Source of the DNA: Duganella sacchari
GTDB taxonomy: Bacteria; Pseudomonadota; Gammaproteobacteria; Burkholderiales; Burkholderiaceae_D
Assembly (NCBI RefSeq): GCF_900143065.1
Contig: NZ_FRCX01000003.1
Span: 542,561-606,560, forward strand
Direction: 5' to 3'
DNA length: 64,000 nt
Shown: in pieces, positions 38,595 to 48,526 of the stretch
How the letters are laid out: every line of letters starts with the position of its first letter
Numbering within the stretch: position 1 is the first letter of the stretch
Notes under the pieces: model-generated
Database searches by the model: none
What the model was told of the DNA's origin: nothing
What the model saw: the letters and a program-made list of their open reading frames with translations, nothing else
Program-made: the position numbers and the translations under genes

Positions 38595-39995
38595 CTAGCC
38601 CTTCAGGGTCTGTTCCAGGACGTGCAATTCGTGGTTGCATTCCGGATTTTTGGTGCGGTCCAGCGCGATCTTGCGGACCGCGTGCAGCACGGTCGTGTGG
38701 TCGCGGCCGCCGAACAGCTCGCCGATTTCCGGCAGCGACTTCTGCGTCAGTTCCTTGGCCAGGTACATGGCGATCTGGCGCGGGCGGGCGATATTGGCCG
38801 GGCGGCGCTTGGAATACATGTCGGCCACCTTGATGTTGAAGAAGTCGGCCACGGTTTTCTGGATGTTTTCCACTGAAATCTGGCGGTTCTGCACCGACAG
38901 CAGGTCTTTCAGCGCTTCCTTGACGATGTCGATCGTGATGTCTTTGCCGTGGAAACGCGAGTACGCCAGGATCTTGCGCAGCGCGCCTTCCAGCTCGCGC
39001 ACGTTGGAGCGCAGGTGCTTGGCGACGAAGAAGGCGACGTCGTCGGAGAAGGTCACACCTTCCTGCTTGGCTTTCTTGAGCAGGATCGCCACGCGCATTT
39101 CCAGCTCGGGCGGCTCGATCGCCACCGTCAGGCCGGAGTCAAAGCGCGAGATCAGGCGGTCATCCATGCCGGTGATCTCTTTCGGATAGGTGTCCGAGGT
39201 AATGATGATCTGCTTCTTGGCAGCGATCAGCGCTTCAAACGCATAGAAGAATTCTTCCTGCGTGCGGCTTTTGCCACCGAAGAATTGAATATCATCGATG
39301 AGCAGCATGTCCAGCGAGTGGTAGTAATGCTTGAAGTCGTCGAAGCCCTTGCGCTGGTAGGCGGTCACCACGTCGCGCACATACTGCTCGGCGTGGATGT
39401 AGCGGATGCGTGCGCCTGGCTGGTCGGCCATCACCTGGTTGCCGATCGCGTGGATCAAGTGGGTCTTACCCAGGCCCACGCCGCCGTAGAAGAACAGCGG
39501 GTTGTACGACACGCCCGGGTTGTTGGCGACCTGGATCGCAGCGGCGCGCGCCAGCTGGTTGGCCTTACCGGTCACGAAGCTGTCAAACGTCAGGTCCGTG
39601 TTGATGCGGCTCTGCTCGCGGCGCGGCGCGGCCGAGGCCGGCATTTCCGGCACCGACGGCACGGAATCGGCCATGCGCGCATTGTTGCTCGGCGCGCCGC
39701 CGTTCGGATCGGGCACGGGCGCGGTGGTGGTGGCTGGTTTTTTCGGCGCGGACAGGCGCGGGTCGAGCACAAACTGCACTTCGGTCGGCTGCTCCCAGTA
39801 CTGGCAGGCCAGTGCGGTGATGCGGCTGGCGAACTGGGTCTTGACCCAATCCAGCTTGAAGCGGTTGGGCGCGGCCATGCGCAGCTTGCCCGCCTCGTAA
39901 TCGAGGGGGATAAGCGGCTTAATCCAGGCGCTGAATTGTTGCGGCGTCAGCTCCAGCTCCAGCTGGGCGGAGCAGGTCTGCCAGAAATTTTCCAT
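38595..39995 (-). CDS. dnaA: Chromosomal replication initiator DnaA
   Basis: 466 residues. Domain I ([21 protein letters not shown]), variable linker (about 85-130, Pro/Ala-rich), AAA+ domain with Walker [11 protein letters not shown] and Walker [11 protein letters not shown], and the DNA-binding domain IV with [14 protein letters not shown] and [15 protein letters not shown]. It binds DnaA boxes and opens oriC. The start lies at the edge of the spacer that holds candidate DnaA boxes, so autoregulation is likely. Confidence 0.98.
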   Translation of the reverse strand: MENFWQTCSAQLELELTPQQFSAWIKPLIPLDYEAGKLRMAAPNRFKLDWVKTQFASRITALACQYWEQPTEVQFVLDPRLSAPKKPATTTAPVPDPNGGAPSNNARMADSVPSVPEMPASAAPRREQSRINTDLTFDSFVTGKANQLARAAAIQVANNPGVSYNPLFFYGGVGLGKTHLIHAIGNQVMADQPGARIRYIHAEQYVRDVVTAYQRKGFDDFKHYYHSLDMLLIDDIQFFGGKSRTQEEFFYAFEALIAAKKQIIITSDTYPKEITGMDDRLISRFDSGLTVAIEPPELEMRVAILLKKAKQEGVTFSDDVAFFVAKHLRSNVRELEGALRKILAYSRFHGKDITIDIVKEALKDLLSVQNRQISVENIQKTVADFFNIKVADMYSKRRPANIARPRQIAMYLAKELTQKSLPEIGELFGGRDHTTVLHAVRKIALDRTKNPECNHELHVLEQTLKG

Positions 39996-40157
39996 GAATC
40001 TTTTGTGTATTCTTACTGTATAAGGGTGTGGGCAACTTTGAAGTTTTTCACACGTAACGCGCTATTCTACTCTCGCTCGGCTTAGTTATCCACAGGCACG
40101 GCAGGATTTTTTCGCAGTTCGGCCGCCGCCGGGGTGGCCGGAGGCGGCAGCCAGTTG
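39996..40157. other. Candidate oriC / dnaA promoter region
   Basis: The 387-bp space between dnaA and rpmH contains a perfect DnaA box TTATCCACA at 40086-40094 and a consensus-compatible TTTTTCACA at 40044-40052; TTCTTCACA near 40213 differs by one base. Gene order around it is the classical bacterial origin order. I see no clear 13-mer AT-rich unwinding element and too few boxes for certainty, so the functional origin could extend elsewhere. Confidence 0.5.
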
Positions 40158-40186
40158 TTGACAAGCGGGGCCGAAATGCTGATAAT
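40158..40186 (+). promoter_or_regulatory. Sigma-70 promoter of the rpmH operon
   Basis: TTGACA (40158-40163), 17-bp spacer, GATAAT (40181-40186), close to the ideal. The start would be near 40193, leaving a leader of about 190 nt before rpmH. Confidence 0.75.
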
Positions 40187-40382
40187 TCAGGGTTCCCCGC
40201 CCGTATTCCTTGTTTCTTCACATGGATATCAATATGGAGTAGCGAGGATTTAGCGGGCGATGAGATGGACCCAGCTTGTGCCGGATAGCGTTGGCATGGG
40301 TGCGCGAAGTGTCATTGGCACCAAAAACTGACGGGCCGTCTGACCCGATTTTGCATTTTTTTCTGCTTTAAGCGAGACCAAC

Positions 40383-40517
40383 ATGAAACGTACTTACCAA
40401 CCTTCCGTTGTACGCCGTAAGCGTACCCACGGCTTCCGTGCACGTATGGCTACCCGTGGTGGCCGTCAAGTGCTGAACGCACGCCGCGCCAAAGGCCGCA
40501 AGCGTCTGGCTGTATAA
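40383..40517 (+). CDS. rpmH: 50S ribosomal protein L34
   Basis: 44 residues, starting [19 protein letters not shown] and ending GRKRLAV, the invariant L34 pattern. It is very basic and of exactly the usual length. Transcribed divergently from dnaA, first gene of rpmH-rnpA-yidD-yidC-mnmE. Confidence 0.98.
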   Translation: MKRTYQPSVVRRKRTHGFRARMATRGGRQVLNARRAKGRKRLAV

Positions 40518-40526
40518 GCTAGTCAC

Positions 40527-40991
40527 TTGTTAGCTGATCGCGTGGACAGCTGCGTAAACAGCGGCTCGACAGGCGAAGGTTCACACGACTTCGCGCGCGC
40601 TCGGCGTATCGTTAAAACGGATGAATTTTCATCCGTTTTTCGTTTGCGCCCTAGCCAAAAAAGCGCGCACTTCGTGCTGTACACCCGTCTGAACCAACTG
40701 CCGCATGCGCGGCTGGGCGTCGTGGTGGCCAAGCGCTTTGCGCCGCGCGCCGTCACCCGCAATACGATCAAGCGCGTCACGCGCGAACTGTTCCGCGTCA
40801 GCGGCCTGCCCGCCATCGATTGCGTGGTGCGCCTGGCCAGACCGGTCAACAGCAAAGATGGCCCTGCCACCACTGCAAAGCTGAAAGCGGCCTTGCGGGT
40901 GGAATTGGCACGTCTGTTTGCCGCGCAGGCAAAACAGTCGGCGCGGCCGGCCTTGCCTTCGGCGTCGCCGCCGCCACATAGGTCGCCATGA
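40527..40991 (+). CDS. rnpA: Ribonuclease P protein component
   Basis: 154 residues from TTG 40527; GTG 40542 is an alternative start and neither has a strong ribosome-binding site. [15 protein letters not shown] is the start of the RnpA fold, and the RNR-type motif appears as [14 protein letters not shown]. It binds the RNase P RNA for tRNA 5' maturation. A Pro/Ser-rich tail of 25 residues extends beyond the fold. Its stop overlaps the yidD ATG (ATGA). Confidence 0.95.
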   Translation: MLADRVDSCVNSGSTGEGSHDFARARRIVKTDEFSSVFRLRPSQKSAHFVLYTRLNQLPHARLGVVVAKRFAPRAVTRNTIKRVTRELFRVSGLPAIDCVVRLARPVNSKDGPATTAKLKAALRVELARLFAAQAKQSARPALPSASPPPHRSP

Positions 40992-41242
40992 AAACCGTGC
41001 TCCGCTTCCTATTGCGCTTTTATCAACTGGCGATCAGCCCGATGATGACGCCGAGCTGCCGGTTTTATCCGAGCTGTTCGAACTATGCGCTGGAAGCGCT
41101 GGACGTCCACGGCGCCGCGCGCGGCAGCTGGCTGGCGTTGCGCCGCGTGTGCCGCTGCCATCCGTGGCATCCGGGCGGGCATGATCCGGTGCCGGGCACC
41201 TCCCATTCCTCTACGACCGCTTGCGGTTGCAACCACTCCTGA
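40988..41242 (+). CDS. yidD: Membrane protein insertion efficiency factor YidD
   Basis: 84 residues. [28 protein letters not shown] and [18 protein letters not shown] are the family signature, with the conserved Cys residues. Translation is coupled to rnpA by a 4-nt overlap, and yidC starts 8 nt after its stop. It assists YidC-dependent insertion at the inner membrane. Confidence 0.96.
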   Translation: MKTVLRFLLRFYQLAISPMMTPSCRFYPSCSNYALEALDVHGAARGSWLALRRVCRCHPWHPGGHDPVPGTSHSSTTACGCNHS

Positions 41243-41250
41243 TTGAAATA

Positions 41251-42999
41251 ATGGATATCAATAAACGTACCATCCTGTGGATCGTGTTTGCGGTGTCGCT
41301 GTTTGTTCTGTGGAACAACTGGCAAGTCTCGAACGGCCGTCCATCGATGTTTGCACCACCGCCAGCGCAGACGGCCAAGGCGCCTGAGGCGAAGAAATCC
41401 GACCTGCCGGCCGCTGCTGCCGTGCCGGGAGCTGCTGCCACCGCCGCCGCACCAGGCGCTGCGGAAGCCGCGCCGTTCAAGGCCGAGCGCATCACCATCA
41501 CCACCGACGTGGTGCGGGCCGATATCGACACCCAGGGCGGCACCATCAAGCGCCTGGAACTGCTCAAGTACAAGGAAAACGGCCACCCGGGCTGGTTCAA
41601 CGGCTGCTTCGGCCTGTTCAAATGGTGCGAACCGGGCGACAACAGCAAGAACGTGGTGCTGTTTGACGTCGATGCCGGCACCGGCAAGACCTATCTGGCC
41701 CGTACCGGCCTGATCGGCGCTGGCGTGCCCAACCATAACAGCGGCTTTGTTGCCAAACCTGGCCCGCGCATGCTCAACGACGCCAACCAGGTGCAACTGG
41801 TGCTGGAATCGGAAGAGGGCGGCGTCAAGCTGACCAAGACCTTCACCTTCAAGCGCGGCGACTACGTGATCGGCGTGCGTCATGACGTCACCAACACCGG
41901 CGCCGCGCCGGTATCACCGCAGCTGTACCTGCAGCTGGCGCACGACGGCAACAAGCCGGCCGGCGATTCCTTCTTCAACAGCAGCTACACCGGTCCGACC
42001 CTGTACACCGAGGAAAAGCACTACGAGAAGCTGAAGTTCGAAACGCTGGAAAAAGAAGCGCAGGAAGCCGCCAAGACCGGCAAGCCGATGCTGCAGGACC
42101 ACGCGACCAAGGCCGACAATGGCTGGATCGCGATTTCGCAGCACTTCTTCGTCTCGGCCTTCATTCCCCAGCCTAAGCTGATGCACAATATCGAGACCAC
42201 CAAGATCGACACCAACGTCTACGGCATCAGCGTCAAGCAGCCGCTGGGCACGCTGGCGCCGGGCGCAACCGTGTCGAACGACGCCAAGCTGTTCTCGGGG
42301 CCGCAGGAAAACGCGTTGCTGGAACCGGTGACGCCAGGCCTGGTGCTGGTGCGCGACTACGGCTGGCTGGCCGTGATCGCCAAGCCGATGTTCTGGGTCA
42401 TCGAGCACATCCACGGCGTGCTGGGCAACTGGGGCTGGACCATTATTGCGTTCACCATCCTGATCAAGCTGTTGTTCTTCCCGCTGTCGGCCGCCGGCTA
42501 CCGCAGCATGGCCAAGGTCAAGCTCGTGACGCCGAAGATGCAAGCCATCCGCGAGCGCTACAAAGGCGACCCGGCCAAGATGAACCAGGCCACCATGGAG
42601 CTGTACAAGCAGGAGAAGATCAACCCGCTGGGCGGCTGCCTGCCGATCCTGGTGCAGATGCCGGTGTTCATCGCGCTGTACTACGTGCTGCAATCGGCCG
42701 TGGAAATCCGCGGTGCGCCATGGGTGGGCTGGATTACCGACCTGGCGCAGCATGACCCGTACGCCATCCTGCCGGTGCTGTACGCGATTTCGATGTTCAT
42801 TACGACCAAGCTCAACCCTGCACCGGCGGATCCGATGCAAGCCAAGATGATGCTGTTCATGCCGCTGGCGTTCTCGGTCATGTTCTTCTTCTTCCCGTCC
42901 GGCCTGGTGCTGTACTGGGTAGTGAACAACGTGCTGTCGATTGCCCAGCAATACGTGATCTCGAAGAAGTTCGGCGCGGTAGAACCGGCTAAAGCCTGA
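41251..42999 (+). CDS. yidC: Membrane protein insertase YidC
   Basis: 582 residues from ATG 41251 (MDINKRTILWIVFAVSLF); the ten codons upstream in frame belong to the end of yidD. An N-terminal signal-anchor is followed by a Pro/Ala linker, the large periplasmic domain (about 80-340) and the five-helix insertase core (WGWTIIAFTILIKLLFFPLS, GGCLPILVQMPVFIALYYVL, a late FFPSGLVLYWVVNNVLSIAQQ). It inserts proteins alone or with Sec. Confidence 0.97.
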   Translation: MDINKRTILWIVFAVSLFVLWNNWQVSNGRPSMFAPPPAQTAKAPEAKKSDLPAAAAVPGAAATAAAPGAAEAAPFKAERITITTDVVRADIDTQGGTIKRLELLKYKENGHPGWFNGCFGLFKWCEPGDNSKNVVLFDVDAGTGKTYLARTGLIGAGVPNHNSGFVAKPGPRMLNDANQVQLVLESEEGGVKLTKTFTFKRGDYVIGVRHDVTNTGAAPVSPQLYLQLAHDGNKPAGDSFFNSSYTGPTLYTEEKHYEKLKFETLEKEAQEAAKTGKPMLQDHATKADNGWIAISQHFFVSAFIPQPKLMHNIETTKIDTNVYGISVKQPLGTLAPGATVSNDAKLFSGPQENALLEPVTPGLVLVRDYGWLAVIAKPMFWVIEHIHGVLGNWGWTIIAFTILIKLLFFPLSAAGYRSMAKVKLVTPKMQAIRERYKGDPAKMNQATMELYKQEKINPLGGCLPILVQMPVFIALYYVLQSAVEIRGAPWVGWITDLAQHDPYAILPVLYAISMFITTKLNPAPADPMQAKMMLFMPLAFSVMFFFFPSGLVLYWVVNNVLSIAQQYVISKKFGAVEPAKA

Positions 43000-43012
43000 C
43001 CAGACTGTTGCT

Positions 43013-43075
43013 AAAAAGCTCCATGTGCGCTTGCCGCGGCCCAGGCCGCCGCAAAGCCACATGGAGCTTTTTTTT
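43013..43075 (+). terminator. Intrinsic terminator after yidC
   Basis: AAAAAGCTCCATGTG pairs with CACATGGAGCTTTTT, the loop region of about 32 nt itself containing GCGGC/GCCGC pairing, then a run of T. It lies 13 nt after the yidC stop and just ahead of mnmE. Confidence 0.85.
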
Positions 43076-43093
43076 ATCTAATACAATGCCTGT

Positions 43094-44473
43094 ATGAATA
43101 TCGATTCCTCCCCCATCGCCGCCATCGCCACCGCACCGGGGCGTGGCGGCATCGGCGTCGTGCGCGCCTCCGGCAAACAGCTGCAGCCGCTGATTGCCGC
43201 GCTGTTTGGCGATAGCAGCCTCAAGCCGCGCCATGCGACCTACATCCCGTTCACGCAGGCGGACGGCAGCGTGATCGACCAGGGCATCGCCATCTGGTTC
43301 AAGGGCCCCCACTCGTACACCGGCGAAGACGTGCTGGAACTGCAAGGCCACGGCGGCCCCATCGTGCTGCAAATGCTGCTGGCGCGCGTGCTGGAAGCGG
43401 GCGAAGCGCTGGGCTTGCGCCTGGCCGAGCCTGGCGAATTCACGCGCCGGGCGTATCTGAACGACAAGCTGGACCTGGCGCAGGCCGAGGCGGTGGCCGA
43501 TCTGATCGACGCCTCGACCGAAGCGGCGGCCAAATCGGCCTCGCAATCGCTGTCGGGCGCGTTCTCGAAAACCGTGAACAAGCTGGTGGCCAGCGTCACC
43601 AACCTGCGCATGCTGGTGGAAGCGACCCTGGACTTCCCGGAAGAAGAGATCGACTTCCTGGAAAAATCCGACGCGCGCGGCCAGCTCAAAGGCATTGTTG
43701 ACGCTTTAGAGCAAGTCTTCAAACAGGCGGCGCAGGGCGCGTTGCTGCGCGAAGGCCTGAACGTGGTGCTGGTCGGCCAGCCGAATGTGGGCAAATCCTC
43801 GCTGCTGAACGCGCTGGCGGGCAACGACGTTGCCATCGTCACGCCGATCGCCGGCACCACGCGCGACAAGGTCACCGAAACCATCCAGATCGAAGGCATC
43901 CCGCTCAACATCATCGACACCGCCGGCATCCGCGCGGCGGAAGAGGCGGTGGACGTGGTGGAACGTATCGGCATCGAACGCACCTGGGGCGAAGTGGGCA
44001 AGGCCGACGTCATCCTGCACCTGCTGGATGCCGACCACGGCCCGTCGCGCGCCGACGAAAGCATCGTGGCCGCCTTCCCGGACGGCGTACCGGTGCTGCG
44101 CATCTGGAACAAGATTGATTTGTCCGGTCACAAGCCGGCGGTGGACGTGATGGGCGACGCCACCCACATCTACCTTTCCGCGCACGAACACATCGGGATC
44201 GACCTGCTGCGCAAGGAACTGCTGCGCATCGCCGGCTGGCAGCAGACGGGCGAATCGCTGTACTTGGCGCGCGAACGCCATCTGATCGCACTGAAAAACG
44301 CCGGCGCCCACCTGGCGCGTGCGGGTGAACATGCAGCGCAGAACGACCAGTCGCTGGACCTGTTTGCCGAAGAACTGCGGCTGGCGCAAGTTCAGCTGTC
44401 CAGCATCACCGGCGCCTTCTCCTCCGACGACCTGCTGGGCGTCATCTTCAGCCGCTTCTGCATCGGCAAATAA
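43094..44473 (+). CDS. mnmE: tRNA uridine-5-carboxymethylaminomethyl GTPase MnmE
   Basis: 459 residues. N-terminal folate-binding domain ([20 protein letters not shown]), helical domain, embedded GTPase with [29 protein letters not shown] and NKID, and the catalytic C-terminus FCIGK. With MnmG it modifies U34 of several tRNAs. No Shine-Dalgarno is seen before the ATG; a TACAAT hexamer at 43082-43087 could be a -10 for a very short leader. Confidence 0.97.
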   Translation: MNIDSSPIAAIATAPGRGGIGVVRASGKQLQPLIAALFGDSSLKPRHATYIPFTQADGSVIDQGIAIWFKGPHSYTGEDVLELQGHGGPIVLQMLLARVLEAGEALGLRLAEPGEFTRRAYLNDKLDLAQAEAVADLIDASTEAAAKSASQSLSGAFSKTVNKLVASVTNLRMLVEATLDFPEEEIDFLEKSDARGQLKGIVDALEQVFKQAAQGALLREGLNVVLVGQPNVGKSSLLNALAGNDVAIVTPIAGTTRDKVTETIQIEGIPLNIIDTAGIRAAEEAVDVVERIGIERTWGEVGKADVILHLLDADHGPSRADESIVAAFPDGVPVLRIWNKIDLSGHKPAVDVMGDATHIYLSAHEHIGIDLLRKELLRIAGWQQTGESLYLARERHLIALKNAGAHLARAGEHAAQNDQSLDLFAEELRLAQVQLSSITGAFSSDDLLGVIFSRFCIGK

Positions 44474-44475
44474 AC

Positions 44476-44565
44476 TCCGGGGTCAGGTCCGTCATTTCTA
44501 CACGAGCTGAGCCGTAGTTTGCGCTACGGCTTAGCTCGTGTAGAAATGACGGACCTGACCCCGGA
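44476..44565. repeat. Inverted repeat, palindrome family copy C
   Basis: Arms 44476-44517 and 44524-44565 (42 bp, one mismatch), loop TTTGCG. Outer TCCGGGGTCAGGTCCG as in copy B, inner ACGAGCTGAGCCGTA as in copy A. It starts 2 bp after the mnmE stop and ends 3 bp before the stop of the converging SMP-30 gene. Confidence 0.9.
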
Positions 44566-44568
44566 TTG

Positions 44569-45507
44569 TTAGTAGGGCGAGCCGGTGACGTTGAGCTTGA
44601 TTTGCCAGAGGGCGCCGGCGCCTGTGATGTAGAGGGTCTTGCCATCGCTGCCGCCAAACGCGGCGTTGGTGACGTTGGCGTCAACCTTGATGGTGGCGAT
44701 TTCTTTGCCGGCCGGCGTGAAGACGCGCAGGCGCCGGTCTTCGTGTTCGGTCACGTAGATGTTGCCGTGGCAGTCGACCGCCATGCCGTCCGGTACGCCC
44801 AGCTTGCCGACCAGCTCTTTGCCCCGCTGCGGCACGCCGTTGACGATGGCGTAGGAACGCAGCACGCCGTGATCACCGACCATGCCGTTCACATACAGCA
44901 CATCGCCGCGCGGCGACAGCGAAACGCCGTTCGGATTGCGCAGCGTGTCGTCTACTACGGTGACCTTGCCATCGGTGGCGACGCGGTACACGCGCGTCTT
45001 GTCCTGGCCGCCCGGCGCAGCGGTGCGCTGGAAGTCGGGATCGCTGAAGTACAAGGTGCCGTCCGCCGCCAGCGCCATGTCGTTCGGCGAGTTGAAGACC
45101 TGGCCCGCATATTCTTTGACGATGTCGCTGCGCTGGCCGTCCAGCGTGTAGCGCGACACGGATTTGTATTTGTGGGTGGCCGCGATCAGGTTGCCTTTGC
45201 CGTCGGTCGCCAGGCCGTTGCTGCCGCTGTTGTCGATGACGACGCTGACCTTGCCGTCCGCATCCAGTTTCATGATGCGCGACGGGAAGCCGGGGCCGAA
45301 CGTGAAGTCGGAGAAGTACAGCGCATCCTTGATCCACACGGGACCTTCGTACAAGCCCGGTTCGCTGCGCGTGGTGTTGGCGGCGGCGATGCGGGTGGCG
45401 CGCAGTTCGCCCGCGGGCGCGCTGCCGGTGCACGTTGCGGGCGCTGCCATGGCGGTGGCGGTGGACAGGGCGGCGGTCAGACTCAGTACGATGTGGCGTA
45501 GTTTCAT
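44569..45507 (-). CDS. Secreted SMP-30/gluconolactonase-like beta-propeller protein
   Basis: 312 residues from ATG 45507 (MKLRHIVLSLTAALS), with a signal peptide ending at AMA-AP. Repeated strands such as YEGPVWIKDALYFSDF, DGKGNLIAATH, SPNDMALAADGTLYFSD and NPNGVSLSPRGDVLYVNG are typical of the SMP-30/LRE family of calcium-dependent lactonase-type propellers. Its start overlaps the stop of the J-like gene (ATGA), so it is translationally coupled to the hscC operon. Substrate unknown. Confidence 0.88.
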   Translation of the reverse strand: MKLRHIVLSLTAALSTATAMAAPATCTGSAPAGELRATRIAAANTTRSEPGLYEGPVWIKDALYFSDFTFGPGFPSRIMKLDADGKVSVVIDNSGSNGLATDGKGNLIAATHKYKSVSRYTLDGQRSDIVKEYAGQVFNSPNDMALAADGTLYFSDPDFQRTAAPGGQDKTRVYRVATDGKVTVVDDTLRNPNGVSLSPRGDVLYVNGMVGDHGVLRSYAIVNGVPQRGKELVGKLGVPDGMAVDCHGNIYVTEHEDRRLRVFTPAGKEIATIKVDANVTNAAFGGSDGKTLYITGAGALWQIKLNVTGSPY

Positions 45508-46805
45508 GGGGTGGCGTTGTCGCGGACGTTGAATGAAATCAGGAACTCCCGCGGTATCGCCGCAGGGAAGGGCGCGCACGCGCGGATGGCGCTGATCGCA
45601 GCGCTATCATAGCTGACCCTGCCTGAAGTCTGGTACACCATGATCTGGTAGATGCTGCCTTTGTCGTCCAGCACCACGTTGATGTCGGCCCGGTGCTGGC
45701 CCGGCCCCAGATCCATGGACTCGGTCGGCATGTGCGCCTTGATTTTCTGCAGCATTTCCGGCGGCAGTTGCTGGACCACGGGGGGCGCGGCTTGCTGCAG
45801 TTGTGGAAAGCGCGGTGCAGGTGTGGTGTCGGCGCGCTCGCTGCTGTAGTTGTAGGCCACGCGCACCAGCTGGAGCAGCATCAGGAATAAGATCCAGCCC
45901 GCACGTGACGACAGATTGATGTTGATTTTGGGCCACCAGGATTTCTTCGGCGGCGGCAGGGCGTCAAAGCGTGCGCGCCACTGTGCCACCATGCCGGTGT
46001 TGGTCACCACCGACATCCACACGGGGAAGTAGGCGGCCATGCGTTCGGCATACGGCAGGTCGTTGCGCAGCTGGTAGTCGGATGGCGTGCCATCTTTGCG
46101 CAGCAGGTCCAGCACGGCGCGGTTGATCATCAAATCGGCTTCGGGCAGGTGCGCGAAGATGGTGTGTTCTTCGATGGCCTTGTCGATCAGCGCGCCGGCG
46201 CGGCCCAGCTGCAGCAGGCGGCGCCGGTCCTCGCTCCACTGGAATATCTTGCAGGCGACGCTGAACAGCAGGTCGTGCCCCGGCCGCCAGCCGCTGACCA
46301 GCTGTTGCGCAATATGGGCTTCGAAGTAGATGCGTGCGCTGATGTTGAGCAGGCGTTCGTCGTCCAGGCTGTGCTGCAGCGCCTGCTGCCACGGGACGGG
46401 ATTGCGCACGTGGTGGTCTTGCAGCAGCTGCTGCATGGCGGCGCGGAAGTCTTCCAGGACGGCGGCGGCCAGCCGTTGGGGATCTTCGTGCGCGATCTGC
46501 TGCGGTTCGGCCGCGGCCTCGGGCTGGATGCCCAGGCTGACGGGTGTGCGCGGCATGCCGTAGTCGGGGGCGACCGGCTCTGGCGTCAGCGGCGCTGGCG
46601 CGGCGGCGGAGTCGGTGGCCTGCTGGTCGCGCCAGGCGAGCCAGCTCAGTGCGGACTCATAGGCTTCGCGTAATTCCTGGAACGCGGCGCCATCCTGCTC
46701 CTGGTCGATGAGCTTGAGCTCGCGTGCATAGGCGCGGCGGATGGCGCGGGCGTCGGTTTCGGTATCCAGGCCCAGGCGTGCCAGGAACGGCATGGTGTCG
46801 CGCAT
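45504..46805 (-). CDS. J-like co-chaperone with membrane segment and TonB-C-like end
   Basis: 433 residues. An N-terminal J-like domain (about 5-55: ARAIRRAYARELKLIDQEQD, FQELREAYESAL) has IDQ in place of the HPD tripeptide. A Pro/Ala linker and a helical middle part follow. One membrane segment (AGWILFLMLLQLVRVAY) lies near 305, and the last 90 residues (QHRADINVVLDDKGSIYQIMV, YDSAAISAIRACAPFP) look like the TonB C-terminal fold. It lies 5 nt after hscC, the expected Hsp70 partner. The combination of J-like, membrane anchor and TonB-C-like part is uncommon to my knowledge. Confidence 0.8.
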   Translation of the reverse strand: MRDTMPFLARLGLDTETDARAIRRAYARELKLIDQEQDGAAFQELREAYESALSWLAWRDQQATDSAAAPAPLTPEPVAPDYGMPRTPVSLGIQPEAAAEPQQIAHEDPQRLAAAVLEDFRAAMQQLLQDHHVRNPVPWQQALQHSLDDERLLNISARIYFEAHIAQQLVSGWRPGHDLLFSVACKIFQWSEDRRRLLQLGRAGALIDKAIEEHTIFAHLPEADLMINRAVLDLLRKDGTPSDYQLRNDLPYAERMAAYFPVWMSVVTNTGMVAQWRARFDALPPPKKSWWPKININLSSRAGWILFLMLLQLVRVAYNYSSERADTTPAPRFPQLQQAAPPVVQQLPPEMLQKIKAHMPTESMDLGPGQHRADINVVLDDKGSIYQIMVYQTSGRVSYDSAAISAIRACAPFPAAIPREFLISFNVRDNATP

Positions 46806-46810
46806 GGTGT

Positions 46811-48526
46811 TCAGTGCGGGTAGTCGGGCAGGAAGCTCTGGCTCTCCAGTGCATCCAGCAGTTCGCCGAAGGCCTTGGCGGCCGGGCCGAACTGTTTCTT
46901 GTCTTGGGTTTCCAGCGCCTGCTCAAAGCGCGTGATCTGCACACCCAGGTGTTCACGCACGTTGCCGCGCAGCTGCTGGTACAGGCGTTCGCCGCGCGCC
47001 AGCAGGGTGCGGTTTTCCATCTGGTCGCGCGGGTGGATTTTCAGCGCCGACAGGGCGGCAAAGCGCTGCGCGATTTCCTGCTCGCTCAGCATGCCGGGAT
47101 TCCCTTCGATCAGCAGCGTGTTCTGTTGCTGGGTCTTGACGATGGTGGCTTCCACCTGCAGCAGGCCGTTGACGTCGTAGGTGAAGCGCACATCGACGCC
47201 AGCGTCTTCCTGCCGGCCGCCCGGCAAATTCAGTTGCAGCGAGCCGAGCTTGATGTTGTCGCTGGCCATGCGCGCCTCGCCCTGAAACACGTTAAGCACC
47301 AGCTGCTGCTGGTTTTCCTTGAGCGGGTAGTAGCGCTTGACGCGGCTCACCGGCACCACGCTGTTGCGCTCGATGATGGGATCGAAGTGGCCGTGCGAAT
47401 ACACGTCCTGGCCCAGGCGCATGGAGGTATCCACGCCCAGCGAATAGGGGGCGACGTCGGTCATCACCACTTCATCAAGTGCGGCGTCGCGCGCTTTCAG
47501 GCCGGCTTGCACGGCGGCGCCGAGCGCCACCACTTCGTCCGGGTTGATGTCGCATGACGGGAAGCGGCCGAACATGCGCGCCACCAGGCGCCGCACCATG
47601 GGCATGCGCGAGGCGCCGCCCGCCAGCACGATGTTGTCCAGTTCGCTGCTGGGCAGCTGGGCGTCGCGCAGCGCGCGGTCGACCGGATCACGCAGGCGCG
47701 ACAGCAGCGGCGCGCAGATTTTTTCAAATGCGGCTTCGTCCAGTTCCATCGCGTACTCGGCATCGTTGTCGCGGATGCGGATGGTGGTGCTGGCGGTGTC
47801 GCTGAGCGTGCGCTTGGCCAGCTCGACCTGCGCGTGCAGGCGCTGCATGAAGCCGGCGTCGTTCTTGTAGCTGGTGGACAGCTTGTTGTGCTCGAAGAAG
47901 CGCCCGACCACGCAGGCGACAAAGTCTTCGCCGCCCAGGAAGTTGTCACCGGTCGAGGCGCGCACTTCCATCACGTTGTCGAACAGGTCCAGCACCGAGA
48001 CATCAAACGTGCCGCCGCCCAGGTCGAATACGAGGAATTTGGTTTCGCTGTCGCGCAGGTGGATGCCGTAGGCCAGCGCCGCTGCGGTGGGTTCGTTGAG
48101 CAGGCGCTCGACTTTGAGCCCGGCCAGCTGGCCGGCCGCGCGCGTGGCTTTGCGCTGGGCGTCGGAAAAATAGGCCGGCACGGTGATGATGGCTTCCGTC
48201 ACCGGCTGGCCCAGTGCCGCTTCGGCATCTTCCTTCAGCGAGCGCAGGATCAGCGCCGACAGTTCTTCGGGCCGGAAGCTGCGCGTGCCGAGCTGGATCT
48301 GGCGGTCGCTGCCCATGTGGCGCTTGAATGCGGCCGTACTCAGCAGGGGATGGGTTTGCAGCCGTTCGCGCGCGGCGCGGCCGACCAGGATGCTGCCGTC
48401 CTCATCGAGGCTGACGCAGGACGGCGTCAACACGTCGCCCAGGCTGTTGGGAATGAGTCGGGCGGCGCCGTTTTCCCACACGGCGATCAGGCTGTTGGTG
48501 GTGCCCAGGTCGATGCCAACTATCAT
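46811..48526 (-). CDS. hscC: Hsp70-family chaperone HscC
   Basis: 571 residues. Nucleotide-binding domain with GIDLGTTNSLIAVWENG, VPAYFSDAQRKATRAAGQLAGL, NEPTAAALAYG and DLGGGTFDVSVLD; then a shortened substrate-binding domain. WENG after the first phosphate motif and the total length (shorter than DnaK) fit the HscC subfamily. A J-like gene follows by 5 nt. Function: specialised Hsp70, in E. coli linked to sigma-70 and transport regulation; the client here is unknown. Confidence 0.92.
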   Translation of the reverse strand: MIVGIDLGTTNSLIAVWENGAARLIPNSLGDVLTPSCVSLDEDGSILVGRAARERLQTHPLLSTAAFKRHMGSDRQIQLGTRSFRPEELSALILRSLKEDAEAALGQPVTEAIITVPAYFSDAQRKATRAAGQLAGLKVERLLNEPTAAALAYGIHLRDSETKFLVFDLGGGTFDVSVLDLFDNVMEVRASTGDNFLGGEDFVACVVGRFFEHNKLSTSYKNDAGFMQRLHAQVELAKRTLSDTASTTIRIRDNDAEYAMELDEAAFEKICAPLLSRLRDPVDRALRDAQLPSSELDNIVLAGGASRMPMVRRLVARMFGRFPSCDINPDEVVALGAAVQAGLKARDAALDEVVMTDVAPYSLGVDTSMRLGQDVYSHGHFDPIIERNSVVPVSRVKRYYPLKENQQQLVLNVFQGEARMASDNIKLGSLQLNLPGGRQEDAGVDVRFTYDVNGLLQVEATIVKTQQQNTLLIEGNPGMLSEQEIAQRFAALSALKIHPRDQMENRTLLARGERLYQQLRGNVREHLGVQITRFEQALETQDKKQFGPAAKAFGELLDALESQSFLPDYPH

